Source: Entonaema liquescens
Taxonomy: Eukaryota > Ascomycota > Sordariomycetes > Xylariales > Xylariaceae
Length of the DNA stretch: 64,000 nucleotides
Assembly (NCBI GenBank): GCA_902805475.1
Contig: CADCSX010000026.1
Span: 93,608-157,607 of the forward strand
Reading direction: 5' to 3'
This document shows positions 1 through 12,241 of the stretch, in pieces. The translations under genes were made by a program, and so were the position numbers. The notes beneath the pieces were generated by a model, which worked only from the letters and a program-made list of their open reading frames with translations, had not been told where the DNA came from and ran no database searches. Each line of letters starts with the position of its first letter. Positions within the stretch are counted from its first letter, which is position 1.

Positions 1-350
1 CTATCATATTTGATATTATCTCGTTTATCTCCCCTAGAGTTTTAGATAACGACGAGATTAGTGTTACCTCGAAATGGAAGGAAAGGGCGTCATCAGTACC
101 TCCGAAGCGAGATGGACGGATTGGGTGGTTATCATGCGAAGAAAAGAAAAAAAAGGAAAAAAAAAAAACATGTAACATCCATCGTCATCAAGCCTTTGTT
201 CTTTAATATGAATATGTCCAGCTCCAAAAACTTCCCAACCGTTTGTGATACATCAACATTCCAGAGTCCTAGGACTTTTCTTCTTCTTCCATCTGTCGTT
301 TCACTGGTGTCTCTGGTGTCTCTGGTGCTTGGGACTCTCTTCAACCTCAG
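1..350. other. Intergenic left edge, no gene
   Basis: Upstream DNA of the MFS transporter. It holds a purine-rich A run near 133-169 and a pyrimidine-rich stretch near 278-335 just before the first ATG, as is common in fungal promoters. I see no reading frame with family resemblance on either strand. Confidence 0.5.
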
Positions 351-2251
351 ATGAATCGCTATCATGGCAGATGCCAAGTTCGACGACCTCGCAAAGTCGA
401 ACTCAGCTGGGACAAAAAGGATGTCGGTTCGAGTCATAGGAATAGCAATGATGTCGAAAGTCATGTTATTGCCTCTGAAGATGCGACAGCAGGTCTCATT
501 GATCCAGCTGCCGAAAGGGCGCTCTGTCGCAAATTCGATCTCCGTCTACTACCTATTCTAGCTATAATGGTGAGTTCTTACAAGCCATTGACAATCTACT
601 CTCTGTTGTGTGTATATATTAATAAGTTTCCCATCAGTATCTGTTCAATGCTCTCGACAAGGGCAACTTGGGAAATGCGCAGACCGCCGGGTTATCAAAA
701 GGTAAGCAAAACAATCCTAATCATCTCCATCCTGTACCCTCCCTGAATGTCTTACTCACACATCTTAATCGCAGACCTGAACTTCAAACCGGGGCAGTAC
801 AACCAGATCGTCGGAATATTCTTCGTCCCTTACGTCTTATTTGCGCCACCACTTGCCATGCTGGGCAAGAAGTTTGGTCCGGCCCGCGTCCTTCCTCTTC
901 TGATGTTCTGCTTCGGCTCGCTCACGCTCCTAACCGCGGCCGCGAAAAACTTTAGCGGCATATTCGCTCTCCGATGGTTTCTGGGTATGGCTGAGTCGGG
1001 CTTCTTTCCTCTCGTCATATACTACCAGACAACCTTTTACCGCCGTGGTGAGCTGGCGCGCCGTCTTGCCATCTTCTACGCTGCATCCAATATTGCCAAT
1101 GCCTTCAGCGGGCTGCTCGCCTTCGGCGTTTTCCAGATAAAATCGACACTCGTAGACCACCCGTGGAGATGGCTCTTTATCGTCGAAGGCAGCGTCACGG
1201 TGACCTTTTCGATATTTGCATTTTTCTACCTGCCCCGAACGGCGGCTGAGGCCCGATTCCTAAACGAAGAAGAGAAGGCGCTTGCATACCGTCGTATACA
1301 GATCGACAGCTCTTCGATAGTCAACGAGAAGTTTGTCCTGAAGGAAGCCCTCAAGATATTTAAGAGGCCAACAACATATGGCTTCCTGGCCATTGAGATA
1401 TGTCTCGGCGTACCGCTGCAGGCAGTGGCCCTGTTCTTACCCCAGATTGTCCAGGGACTGGTCAGCGATACAGTTACAATCAACTTGTACACTGTTGCCC
1501 CTAATATTACCGTAAGAGCTATTCGTACCCTCTAATTGTTATAGCGGTCGTTTCTGACTTATTTATAGGGCGCGGTTATGTTACTAGTACTTGCCTTCAC
1601 ATCTGATCACTTGCGAATCCGGTTCCCCTTCGTATGTCTCGGTTTCGCGTTCACATTCATCGGTTTTATTATATACGCTGCAATATCAGATGTTCGTGCG
1701 CAGATACGAGTGGCTTATTTCGCAACGTTCATGATGTGCTGGGGAACTTCGGCACCGTCTGTCCTATTAAGCACTGTAAGTCATCCCCCGCGTGATCATA
1801 CCTACCGAGCCCCTGAGTAAATATGGCCGGACTCCACTCGACCGCCATACCCCTATTCACAAATTTCTAACTTTCCTGCTAGTGGTATAATAACAACGTA
1901 GCGCATGAAGGTGAACGTCTAACGTTGACTTCGGTGGGAGTTCCCCTGGCGAATCTTATGGGACTAGTATCTAGTTATGTCTTCCAGGAAAAGGACGCAC
2001 CCAAGTACTTACCTGCTCTAATCACGACCGCGTGTTTTGGTGCCACAGGGTGTCTTGTTGCGGGATCCCTAGGTCTTTACAGTAAGTGATATTATGCTCC
2101 TTTGAAGCAGCAATTGTTAACCTGTGTTTAAGTGTTATGGGATAATAAGAGCCGCAACCGCCGACAGGGTGTGAATCTCACCGCGAAAGACGTACCAACG
2201 TTGCAGTTGAGAGATGGTCCTAAAGTCGACGAGTTTAGATGGTTCTTATGA
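351..2251 (+). CDS. MFS transporter, Dal5/anion:cation symporter family
   Basis: Plasma-membrane permease of the major facilitator superfamily, of the fungal allantoate/organic-anion type. Exons read as 351-569, 638-701, 775-1511, 1569-1775, 1883-2081 and 2133-2251; all introns are GT..AG and the phases fit, giving about 514 residues, the usual length. Family marks are the entry motif around DLRLLPILAIMYLFNALDKG, the QYNQI segment of helix 2 and the WFLGMAESGFFPLVIYY segment of helix 4. The start is uncertain. From ATG 351 the first 24 residues look unnatural, whereas ATG 364 in another frame gives a natural hydrophilic N-terminus (MADAKFDDLAKS) that would join the transporter frame if the A run at 414-418 were one base longer. 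The substrate cannot be told from sequence. The gene is convergent with the next one, 250 bases apart. Confidence 0.88.
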
Positions 2252-2501
2252 GCACATCAGGTCGCCCCAATAACACTCTAGGAATATCATTAGTGGAATA
2301 TTAAATAAAAATTGATCAGTCAAATCCAACACCAATCTGTTCGAGTCTGGATGCTTTTACCATACAATCCTGCCAATTTACTAACCCCCTAGCATGGTAA
2401 TCAATAAGTCATAATTGTACCGACATAACTGCTACTGGAATAGCACGCTGACACTCTCACCAACATAACCCCTCCCCCCCCACGGTTATTATGGTTAGAA
2501 C

Positions 2502-3875
2502 CTATACCTCTTCTATCTCCAAGAATCCAACGCCAGAGTCGAATCGAGAACGAATAGGGCTCTTGATGCCGTCGCGCTGGTTCTCCATTATCTTCTTATA
2601 CTTTTCATCATCAAATTTCCAGATCGTTCGGCCATGTCCATCAGCTGTTGAACTTTTACCCTTAATGGCAAGTTTTTCCGCTATAGGATCGCTTTCAACC
2701 TCGGTGAAGTACCGCCTCGTCCATGTCTCGCCCGCGTCTTTTTCCATCTTACGCAGCGCGCGCTGCGCATTTTCGATTCTACTCTTCTCATGTCCTGTCG
2801 TGAAGATATCGTTCGCATTGATGGCGTCAACAACGGGTTTCCACGCTCGCCTGGATTCAAGAGGGTGCTGCGACTCGACTGGGGCTACCTCGAGGGGTGT
2901 TCTGCGTAGCGAACCCAGATTAACGGTTTCCAGTAATTTCCCCTTGCCGTCTTTGATGGTATACGAATCGCTCCATCGGCCCTCTAGCGTGTATAAGGGA
3001 TGTCCCTCGTCGTTATCTGGGTATATAATAGCAGTGAATGAGTTGCTTTTGCCCTTCAACCAGCCTTTGGAGGAGTAGTTGATACACGTAGTGTAGCCAG
3101 AAGAGCTGCGGATATGAGAGACACTACTTAGTTCCGGAGCGATCTGGAGAGTCACAATTCCTTCGACGTGGACTTTTGGCATCGTAATCCAATGATCTTC
3201 GTTGTACTTGTCTATATGCAAGATGCTGTACCCATGTCGTTCTATATTTATCGTGGATGAAAAGTAAGCTTTCGGTGAGACGTGGCCCTCAAGCTTGGGT
3301 ATACGTCAGTAGATTGTTCGCAAGTATTTAACAGAGATTGGAAGTTTCTAACCTTGACACCGTGTGCATCGTTCCAGATTCGGAATGCAGTCGCTGGAGG
3401 ATGGTGGCTGACTTGTTCAGTTATTAAGTTGGTTGTTCCGGCGTCATCCACCCATTTGCCCAAGAAAATCTCTCCTAGAAATGGGTTCAAGGGCTTCATC
3501 TTCTTCCTTTTGCCATTCTCGTCCCTGCTTGCATGCTGATGCTTCAGGGTGCTAAGGAACCATTGGAGGACTAGTAAAGCCCGTCTTTTGGGACATTCTT
3601 CCTTGGCGGGAGATACAAGAAGACGCGGATGCTCAGACCAATATGTGCTATATTCGACGATGGACCGAGGAGCAAGGAGGAAGGGAGGCGCTGTTAGTGA
3701 CGTGAGATCTCCCCTAAAGGTTGCGACAGACTTGAAATAAAAGTTAGCGAGACAATTGAGTAAACAGAATGGGAACCTTGGGGCCAAATACCTTCATGAA
3801 TTGAAACCATGCCGACTTATGCTGTTGTTCATCTTTCCTTTCCTCGCATTTGACAGGGGCGATGGTTAGAGACAT
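2502..3875 (-). CDS. KES1: Oxysterol-binding protein, Kes1/Osh4 type
   Basis: Cytosolic lipid-transfer protein that exchanges sterol and PI4P between membranes; short form with only the ORD domain. Exons on the minus strand: 3875-3792 (28 codons), 3730-3353 (126 codons), 3293-2502; total 417 residues, close to yeast Kes1. The start is the first ATG in frame with SAWFQFMK, which splices exactly onto SVATFRGDLTSL as in Kes1. The family fingerprint EQVSHHPP sits near residues 133-140. The C-terminal part ends with the expected DGRWDR-like region (here DGHGRTIWKFDDEKYKK). The two introns are 61 and 59 bases. Family assignment is firm; the choice among Osh4-like paralogues is inference. Confidence 0.92.
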
Positions 3876-4936
3876 ATTTGAATCTCTCGCTATGTTTATC
3901 GTATATTATATTATAGTAAATCAAACAGGTCAACTGTATATTTCGAATAATATCTTTAGTTATTGAGACGCGCAGCGATCAGAAAACAAACCCTCCTGGG
4001 GAGATAACTGTTGAGATTACCTAGGTTAGGTATTTAGTCAGTTAAGAAACAAAGTGAGCAGAGAGAGAAAAGAATGTCTTGTTCCGATTTTCGCGTTTAT
4101 TTAGCTATATTAGGCTTCGTACTACACATCATAGATTCTACAGCGAGTGGCTAACCACTGTTGTTTCTTACACGGGGTTCATTGAGACGTCGTCTGCTTC
4201 ATATGCCAGAACGGGAACATGTGAAGGTGGATTTGAGTGGAGTTTGGAGATAACCCGATAACCCTGACCATTTATTTACGGCGCACCTACCGGGGGTATC
4301 CCAGGGACACGGACACCTAAGACTCTAATCTTGCATGCAAAGGTAGTCTAGATTTCCAGGGGTATGTTACTTCGGCTGAAGCAAGCCAGGTACTTTTATG
4401 GGTGTTTTTATTGTGTTGCATTTTACATACATAGTAAATCAGTGCGACGTTGAAAAAAAAAAAAAAAAACACTCCTTAAGGATAAACAGACTTGGAACTC
4501 TACTTGATCTTGATCGCTAGATACGTGAGAATGTACCCAATTATGCTTTTAATATGTATACTAGGTCTAGTCGTAAAGTCCTCTTCTTGAGTCTAACTTA
4601 AAATTAAGCTTATAAAGTTATAGATCCGTATTAGTTTAAATGATCTAACTAATAAAAATTAAATCCCCACGATTTATTCGTCAGCACGATTAGAGCGGAC
4701 CATATCATTTAATCACCGCTTACCGCCAATACAAGATTCTGTTAAACATATGATGAATAGGTACTCATATATACTAAAACTAGGTAATGCATAGACTAGG
4801 AATCCTCCGTGGTATAACCAAAGTAATAAATCCGACGTTTAAATCGTAAATCGTAAATGCCAGCCACCGTCCACAGCAGCGTTGTGATGTTCAATACTTT
4901 ATGATCCAAGTCCGGTTGGGATGGTCATCACGGGCG
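3876..4936. other. Intergenic, no gene seen
   Basis: About 1.06 kb upstream of the oxysterol-binding gene and downstream of the small secreted protein gene. It contains a 17-base A run at 4453-4469 and AT-rich sequence with many stops in all frames. Nothing recognisable as a gene. Confidence 0.5.
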
Positions 4937-5278
4937 TTACATCCCCGAATCTGGGTTGGTATTATCAGGCTCGGATTGTTTATGATCTATTTAGAATAGT
5001 GATTAGAACCGGCTGGTAAAAGAAAAGGGGTGAGACAACTTACGACATATGTTCATACAGCTTTCGTGACTAGGTCCTTCATCAGGGAAAAGTTCCATAC
5101 AAGCATTATGGCATGTCTTTTCTATTAGTTGTTGAAGTTGGCTTATAACCTCGGATGGGTTCATCCTGGAGTTTGGCCCGGGAGTAAAGTCCGTATTAGT
5201 GTTACCACCAGGAAAAGGAGCGGGTAACGCCCTGCTGGCGGCGATAAACCCCAAAAGTATGCTATAAGGAACGCGCAT
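4937..5278 (-). CDS. Small secreted protein with paired Cys motif
   Basis: Not recognised as a known family. Predicted 94 residues from two exons, 5278-5044 and 4986-4937, joined across a 57-base intron with a GTAAGT donor and CTAAATAG acceptor. The first 18 or so residues form a signal peptide (hydrophobic ILLGFIAASRA, likely cut near ALP/AP). The mature part carries four cysteines as C-x3-C, 13 residues, C-x3-C (TCHNAC ... SCMNIC), then a polar tail. Without the intron the frame would read on to a 91-residue form with the same four cysteines. Small size, a signal peptide and paired cysteines fit an effector-like or other extracellular peptide, but function is unknown. No neighbour helps. 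Confidence 0.5.
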
Positions 5279-6343
5279 AGTTATTACTATTATGTAGATT
5301 CTGAAAAGAAATGATGTTGATTATTAGAACCAAAAGAAGATAAGCTGTACGAGCGTGCTAGAACCTCCACAGTACTTAGTATATATATGCTACTGCAGCA
5401 ACAAAGAGATGGTCTACCCTTATATATATATATATTTGTTGATATAATTATACATAGATGATACGAATGGCCACGCGTATCCAATATTGGAAGGCAAACA
5501 CAATCTAAAGCGGCCAGTATTCCTTTGATACCCTTTGTGGCTTATCCAGTCTGACTTACAAAGGGTCAACACTTGGGACTACAATAGCAAGCCTTCAAGC
5601 ATTGATAGAACAAAGTTAACATTGAGAGGTTTGTGCGTATTGTTATTATTTTTAGAACTTCCATTGTCTTTGCGTATATGTTAGCAAAACTCCAGGCTTG
5701 GGACTACGGCCTCTAGGTAACAGATTCAAATAAGAGACTCAAGACGAAAGAACGGCATCCTGACCTATAACTTGACACGTGCGGACTTTTGCCTTATCGC
5801 AAAACCACTGGCTTCTCGAGAACAGACCAATAGTAAAACTAAAGATGGATTTGGATCTTAGCCTAACGTTAAGCTCTAGGGAATGTCCTTTTGTCCGAGT
5901 ACTTGTTCACTGATGATAGAGGTCAGTGTAGTAGTTTTTGTAAAGATGCTTCAAGCGCTTTGAACATAAATAAACTTAAGTAGTAGTGGCTACCTACCTA
6001 GGTATTCGTGTAATAGGTAGCTGGGTCAGGTAAGTATCTAACTGGTATTGTACCATACGTCATACGATTCTAGCGTGGTATTCGCCTATCACCCCGCCAT
6101 TTATAGAGGTAGATGTACCTAAGCAATACCGATAAATGTAGCTGAGTGGGACTCCCGAACACCCGATTTTAGTGTTGAATCTAGGTACCTACATAGGCAC
6201 TTACAAGTATAAAGCGGTCCACATAACAGTACTGACATCTACGGATCTCATCCTTTTTACCTTATCCTTTGAATTTCCTAGACTCATCCTCAAATACATG
6301 TATTCTTCCCTTGGGATGGCTTCATCTTCTCTAGAGATAAATC
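5279..6343. other. Intergenic, no gene seen
   Basis: Promoter space between the divergent small secreted protein gene and RTC5. It holds a TA dinucleotide run at 5421-5435 and one copy of the palindrome TACCTAGGTA at 5995-6004, with a related site near 6180-6190. No convincing coding sequence. Confidence 0.5.
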
Positions 6344-8252
6344 ATGGGACAGACCCAGTCAAATGAGGCTAAGCCTCCCTCTAGGGAGCAAATTAAGAGA
6401 CACCTGGTAAGGAATTCCTGATCACACCGCATACACCGCATTTCAACATCCCCCCCTCCGTTTAAAAGCTGACATCGTATCAACCGAGCAGGCTGATAAG
6501 TTCGCTCGTAAATGTTTCGAGCCTTTAGAGCTCTATTCTTTCAAGGACAACTTCAAATCGCTTGCTGATAACGAGCAAAATGTGCGTTACCTTAAGGAGG
6601 ATACCATTGCCCGCTTTCTGGAGCTACCGGATATCCTCGCCGTCTCGCCTGTCTTGTTCCATATGCTGGCGTACATTGGCGCATTTCCCTTCCTTCGAGA
6701 TGCGCCGGTCATACTTGGTCTCGAGCAGATGATCATGGTCGTAGTGATAATGACGGAACGCTACACCAAGGTCCTAACTAAAAGTGCTAGCAGCAGAAGA
6801 AAGTTGCTATTCAAGAGTTTGGCAGTGTACGATCGTAAAGTATCCGAGATCGAGCCGTCGCAGCGCGATGCAAGCTTGTCCCAGCCACACTCTAACGGAC
6901 ACGCGCCCGGCTTTGCCGTTGACGAGGCCGGCGATGATCTAGATGACGGTACAGCGGAGGACGACGAGCTTGTTTTAGCTGCGTTAGATTCTCTGCACAT
7001 CAATGACGCCTTTAAGATGGGCGATTCGCATGCCGCTACGACCCACGGAGCCATGATCCCAGCGGACAACTTCAGGAAACTAATCATGTTACTACTCTTG
7101 GTATCTCCGTTAGATGCCCAGGAGAACATTTCCAGCTACGCTGAGAGGGTCACAGGCTCAGAGCTCGAAGATTTAAGAGCGACAGCTGAGAATGTCCTGT
7201 CGGCCTTCGTTGATGTTGAGAAATCTCCCGGGATTACCTACGCCCAATTTGACAAGATCCTTCCGTCAAATTTGCCTTTTCTTTTCAATGGGTTTAATTC
7301 TCTTTTTGAACACTTCCTGTTTTCAAAGAACTTGGACCTCTCAAAACGTAAGGATGGTGTGCCCAAAGACATCTCACCTCCGATAGCACGACCTCCCCTA
7401 TTACAAGATAAGGGCGAGATCCTAAACCTAAGCGTCTTGTCCCAGCTTTCCTTCTTTATTGGCGGAAACGAGCTGTTCCGGCGGCTACGTTTGCTATACT
7501 CTGGGACAAAGGCAGGATACTCAATGGGAAGCTTTGAATCAAAAGTCTTCAACTGGCGTGCACCTACAATTCTTCTCGTATCTGGTATTAGACTTTCGGA
7601 CCCACCAAGTAGCAATAGATCCGAACAGACATTTCACGATACATTACCTCCTAAGAGATTTCCGAACGGAAGTCCGCCAGATCGCGATCGCTTAGTATTC
7701 GGAGCTTTCGTCAGACAGCCGTGGCGGTATACGCATAAGGAGTGCTTCGGAGGCGAGGACACCACCTTATTCCAGCTCGCCCCAACCCATGACGTCTTCC
7801 CGGCGTCTACCGTGAACCACGACTATGTGGCATTTCTTAAGGCACCAGCAGCCAATCCAGGGGTTAACTTTGGCTCTCCACACCCAAAGACAAGCCAGTC
7901 GTCGCGTCATGGGTCCTTGCGAAACTTGGGGCCTGTTTCCCTTGTTATCGACTCGAGCTTCGAGTTTGGTGTCTTCACACACGACTACTCGTCCCGCGGC
8001 GGCGCCTTCGCTTCCAGTACGTCCCGAAAGTATGACTTTCAGGAGCGCTTCGAAATCGTCGATATCGAAGTGTGGGGTTGTGGTGGAGACGAAGAGGCGA
8101 GGATACAAAGGGAGAGGTGGAAATGGGAAGCCCGCGAGGCCGAAACCAGGAGAAAAATCAACTTGGGTACGGGAGATATCGCTGCTGATCGTGCCCTTTT
8201 AGAAATGGCTGGATTAATCGGCGCAAATAGGAGCGGAGGGTCAATGGCTTAA
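6344..8252 (+). CDS. RTC5: TLDc-domain protein, RTC5 family
   Basis: Fungal RTC5 (restriction of telomere capping 5) family protein; in yeast Rtc5 acts on V-ATPase assembly at the vacuole. Exon 1 is 6344-6406 and starts MGQTQS, with Gly2 suitable for N-myristoylation. Exon 2 is about 6492-8252; the acceptor could instead be three bases earlier. Total about 607 residues. After a helical first half (KCFEPLELYSFKDNF near residue 30), the TLDc domain starts near LFRRLRLLYSG and continues through the LLVSG, FGAFV and QPW segments to DIEVWGCGG near the end. A Gly/Asp-rich insert lies near DDLDDGTAEDD. Family call is strong from domain order and the N-terminus; the cellular role is carried over from yeast. 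Confidence 0.9.
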
Positions 8253-8624
8253 TTTAGGAATAGGGGTATAATGGCGTTAGGGTGACGCAGGCGTTGAAGC
8301 TGTCATAGCATTTATTATGATGCCAATTCTGTTATATGGCGATGTTTAGCAAATTAAGACACCATACTTTGTTTGCAGTCCTTTCCAATGCCGCCATTTA
8401 TACGATGAGACGCGATACCAGCTGATATATACAATTGTGTGATGTATAGGCTCCTTTCGGATAGCCTGTCGATATGACTTTTCAACCCTTTGCCCCTAGA
8501 TGTATTCTTCCCTAGGTACCATTCCAATCCAGATCCTGCTTGATACACAACTCTTCCTTCGGAATCGAACGAAGAATAGCCGCTTGCAAATGTTACAATG
8601 CATACAGCTTCCGGCAGCTTCCAC
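8253..8624. other. Convergent 3' region, no gene
   Basis: Short space between the convergent RTC5 and RCF1 stop codons, holding their 3' untranslated regions. Nothing else seen. Confidence 0.5.
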
Positions 8625-9391
8625 CTAAGCTTTCTTCTCCGAGCCTCCCTTATTGTCTTCTGGCGTCTTTGGGTTGTCGTTTTTCTTCGTTCCAAACCAA
8701 CCACCAGCATTTGACAGGGCACCTAGAACATTGGACCCCTCCTTCTTCTCCTGTGCGGAACCCTGCGCATCGGTCGTCTCGACCTTCTCGACATTCTCGG
8801 CCTTTGCGACCTCTCCCGTAGTGGTCTTCTCCTTCTCTTTCTCCTCGGTCCGTCGTTTCTCAATGCGGTCCTGGCGGCGCTTCATAGCCGCTTTGAGTTG
8901 CTTATCCTCCTCGTCGCGGACCTCGAGCTCCTTGAGCCACTTCTGGTGGCGCTCCTCGGCGCGCTGCTGGGCCTCGAGCTTGATCAGCTCCTTGCGCTTC
9001 TCGCGGTCGGCGCCGTAGTACGCGCCACCCGCCACCATGGCCATAACCGTAAAGGCTTGTGCGCCGACACGCGCCCGGAACATTCGCTGCACTTGCGCGT
9101 GGTCGCCCCGGCGCATGGCGCGCCAGGCGTTGACGACGGCGAGGACTGTGAGGAGGGATCCTATGGGGAGGGGGTTAGTTTAAGGCCTGTGGGATGCTGG
9201 GAGAGAGGAGCAGTATACCGAGTGGAATTAGAGGTTCCTCTCGCAGCTTACGGCCGATCTTCTGGAATCCGGTTTCAGTGTATTGCCTAGTTGGGACTTA
9301 ATAAGTTAAAATGTCCACCAATTGGTGGGGGGAGGGGAGAGGAGAGGCACCTGTCATCGTCGAAAGACGAGGGCATAGATCTATCCGCCAT
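8625..9391 (-). CDS. RCF1: Respiratory supercomplex factor 1 (HIG1 domain)
   Basis: Inner mitochondrial membrane protein that helps assemble and stabilise cytochrome c oxidase and III-IV supercomplexes. Exons 9391-9351, 9286-9219 and 9160-8625 (minus) join in frame to 214 residues. The first two exons give MADRSMPSSFDDDR and then ETGFQKIGRKLREEPLIP, the hallmark start of Rcf1. The HIG1 region follows with two membrane helices (LLTVLAVVNAWRAM and FTVMAMVAGGAYYG) separated by the QRMFRARVGAQ loop. The tail is a long charged coiled coil (KRKELIKLEAQQRAEERHQKW) and a low-complexity end, as in other filamentous fungi. It lies divergent to threonine deaminase with about 620 bases between them. Confidence 0.93.
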
Positions 9392-10015
9392 ATTTGGAAT
9401 TCGGGTATTTGTAGCAATTGGGCGGCTAGATCTCGAGCTCTTACGAGCTAGTTACGAAGAACCCCCGTACCAGTGTACGACTTATTAAATATATCACCGG
9501 CGAGAGTTGAGTTGAATTGCGTAGATTCTTGGTTGAAGGTGTATCGAATGGTTTAGCTCAACCTTGTGTACGTAAAGACCCATAATGTCCCGCCGGATAA
9601 GGCGATAAGAACGATAAGATAGACTAGTTTCTTTGTATTGTTTGTACTGTCCGTAAAACTTATAGGATTCAATACACCTTCCCTCTTACCTAAGGTGACA
9701 TTAAGAGCCCCATCTTTCTCTAGGAAACGCCTTCCACTTCTATCGAGTCTATAGGCAAGCACCTACAGAAGCTAGCTGTTAAAGCGATAGTCGGTCCTAC
9801 CAGTGCCTGAACCAGGTACAACAAGCAGCAGGATGATGTGGGCAGAACCCCACTAAAGCTCCTGCATGGTAAGCTCCAATGGACTACAATAAAGTGCCCC
9901 ACCATCGGAAATCTAAAATCGTTTTGGTGCTGGACACATTTTATTATATTTGCCATGTTCATTCTCTCTTCTCCTGCTTTAAACTCCATAAATTACTGGA
10001 ATTTAATATTTCAAT
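9392..10015. promoter_or_regulatory. Divergent promoter region RCF1 / ILV1
   Basis: Shared upstream DNA of two divergent genes. I see no clear TGACTCA box here, although ILV1 is often under cross-pathway control in fungi. An open frame on the minus strand at 9553-9762 lacks an ATG and is not called. Confidence 0.4.
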
Positions 10016-11820
10016 ATGCCCGGAACTACAGTTGATCCAATTGATGTTGAAGTGGCCGAAAGGGCCAGGAACGGAACCAGCAGCCTCAGACCACGCACTC
10101 CTTCGCCATCGGGCCTGTCACTTACAGAATATAGTGCAAACCCTTCGCCGCCATCGGAGCGTCGACAAAAGGAGGTCATCCCAAAGGAGTTCCTCTTGCC
10201 CAATGGGCATCCTGATGTTCGTCTTTGTTACCTTGTTGTGTCGACTCACCTTCATCTACGAATGACTGATAATTGCTTTCGTATCTTTAGTATCTCCGTC
10301 TAATCCTTACCTCGAGGGTATACGAAGCGTGTAAAGAGACATCCCTCACCCATGCCACGAATCTCTCCAACAGACTCGAATGCAATGTCTTACTCAAGAG
10401 AGAAGACGAGCAGCCCGTCTTCAGCTTTAAGCTGCGGGGCGCCTATAACAAGATGGCCCATCTCGACCGAAGCCAAAGCTGGAAGGGTGTGGTTGCTTGC
10501 AGTGCTGGGAATCACGCCCAGGGAGTAGCCTACTCTGCTAGACTGCTCAAAATACCAGCAACCATCGTGATGCCTTCAGGTACACCCAGCATCAAGCACA
10601 GGAATGTTTCAAGATTGGGCGGTGCCGTGGTGCTTCATGGTGCAGACTTCGATGCCGCCAAAGAAGAGTGTGCAAGGCTAGAAAAGCAACACGGCCTAAT
10701 CAACATTCCACCCTTCGACGATCCCTATGTTATCGCTGGGCAAGGAACTATAGGAATGGAACTGCTACGACAGACAAACATCCAGAAACTCCAAGCAATA
10801 TTCTGTTGCGTAGGTGGAGGTGGCCTTATCGCGGGTATTGGCGTCTACGTCAAGCGCATTGCACCACACGTTAAGATAATTGGAGTCGAGGCCGAAGATG
10901 CGAATGCCATGGTTCAATCTTTGAAGGAAGGCAGACGGGTGGTTCTAAAGGAAGTAGGTCTGTTCGCCGATGGTGCGGCGGTTAGGACTGTGGGCGAAGA
11001 GACCTTCAGGATATGTCAAGAGGTGATCGATGAGATTGTCGAAGTCAACACCGACGAAACCTGCGCTGCTATCAAGGACGTGTTTGAAGAATCACGTTCT
11101 ATTGTAGAGCCAGCCGGTGCTCTTGCTCTTGCTGGATTGAAGAAGTGGGTGTCATCGAATCCATCCAGTAACCCGAATCGATCCGTCATAGCCATCACGA
11201 GTGGTGCGAACATGAACTTCGACAGGCTGCGATTCGTGGCTGAGCGTGCCACACTCGGTGAGGGTAAAGAGGCCCTGCTCCATGTTAGCATCCCGGAGAG
11301 GCCGGGAGCGTTCGCCGAGCTGATCAACCACGTCATGCCGCACGCTGTGACGGAATTTTCCTACCGCTACGCGACCAATGAGGTAGCCAATATCTTGGTC
11401 GGTATATCTTTGACAGGCGCAGCAGCGGGACGAGATCAGGAGCTTCAAGACCTCATTGACCGTATTAACCGTGCGGGAATGACGGCAACAGACCTGTCAG
11501 GAGACGAGCTCGCCAAGTCACATATTCGTTACCTTGTGGGTGGCAGGTCAGACGTTGCAGATGAGAGATTGTACATGTTCAACTTCCCCGAACGCCCCGG
11601 TGCTCTCGAGAAGTTCTTAAGAACTTTACAATTGAGGTACAACATCAGCCTATTTCAGTACAGAAATGGTGGTAGTGACATAGGTAAAATTTTGACGGGT
11701 ATACAATGCCCCGAAACGGAAGTGGCAGACTTGGAGAAGTCATTCAGGAAGATCGGATACCCATGGGAGGATTGCACACAAAGCTCGGTTTTCAAGACGT
11801 TCTTGAGAACCGAGCAGTAA
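10016..11820 (+). CDS. ILV1: Threonine deaminase (L-threonine ammonia-lyase)
   Basis: First enzyme of isoleucine synthesis: PLP-dependent conversion of threonine to 2-oxobutanoate and ammonia, in mitochondria. Exons 10016-10216 and 10291-11820, with a 74-base intron, give 576 residues. The catalytic domain shows the PLP lysine in SFKLRGAYNKM (Lys near 114), the SAGNHAQG phosphate-region motif and the glycine loop CVGGGGLIAG. The C-terminal half holds two ACT-like regulatory repeats, starting at LLHVSIPERPGAFAEL and LYMFNFPERPGALEKF; isoleucine feedback acts through these in the family. The N-terminus (MPGTTVDPIDVEVAERARNG) is Ser/Pro rich rather than an obvious Arg-rich transit peptide, so an upstream exon cannot be excluded. 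Confidence 0.94.
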
Positions 11821-12241
11821 TTGAGGGCTATGGGATACTACTTGTAAACTGAGAACATATGGGATTGGTAATAAGGGGATGTGATTACAAATTTGTTTTT
11901 AGACCAAGGAAGTCAACGGAAATTCGCAAGTCGTAAGTTATGATACCTAAAGAAAGATAGATTTGAATTTGCCCATAATAGAAATGAAGGCGTTTTAATT
12001 TCGACGCATCGCGGACTTGGTATTGTGCTTTATATACATAAATGGGGTATCTACATAAATGTTATTCCTTAAAGTGACCAATCGAAAGCTACATTACAGA
12101 CCCCACATCGTTTGACAGTGGATTTTCCACATTTGAACCTTTATCGGAAGTATATCCATACATTTTACATCTGCATCGATAAATCCCAATCGCGGCATTC
12201 CTTAGGGAGGGCAATTGGAATACTTGATCCTCTTCTCCAAA
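11821..12241. other. Intergenic, no gene
   Basis: 3' end of ILV1 and promoter of the bL36m gene, both on the plus strand. No feature beyond AT-rich sequence. Confidence 0.45.

Noticed and set aside
9553..9762. Minus-strand frame of 69 residues with a C-terminal hydrophobic segment (YLIVLIALSGGTLWVF).
   Set aside because: It begins with GTG, has no ATG, and lies in the divergent promoter of RCF1 and ILV1; no upstream exon could be found.
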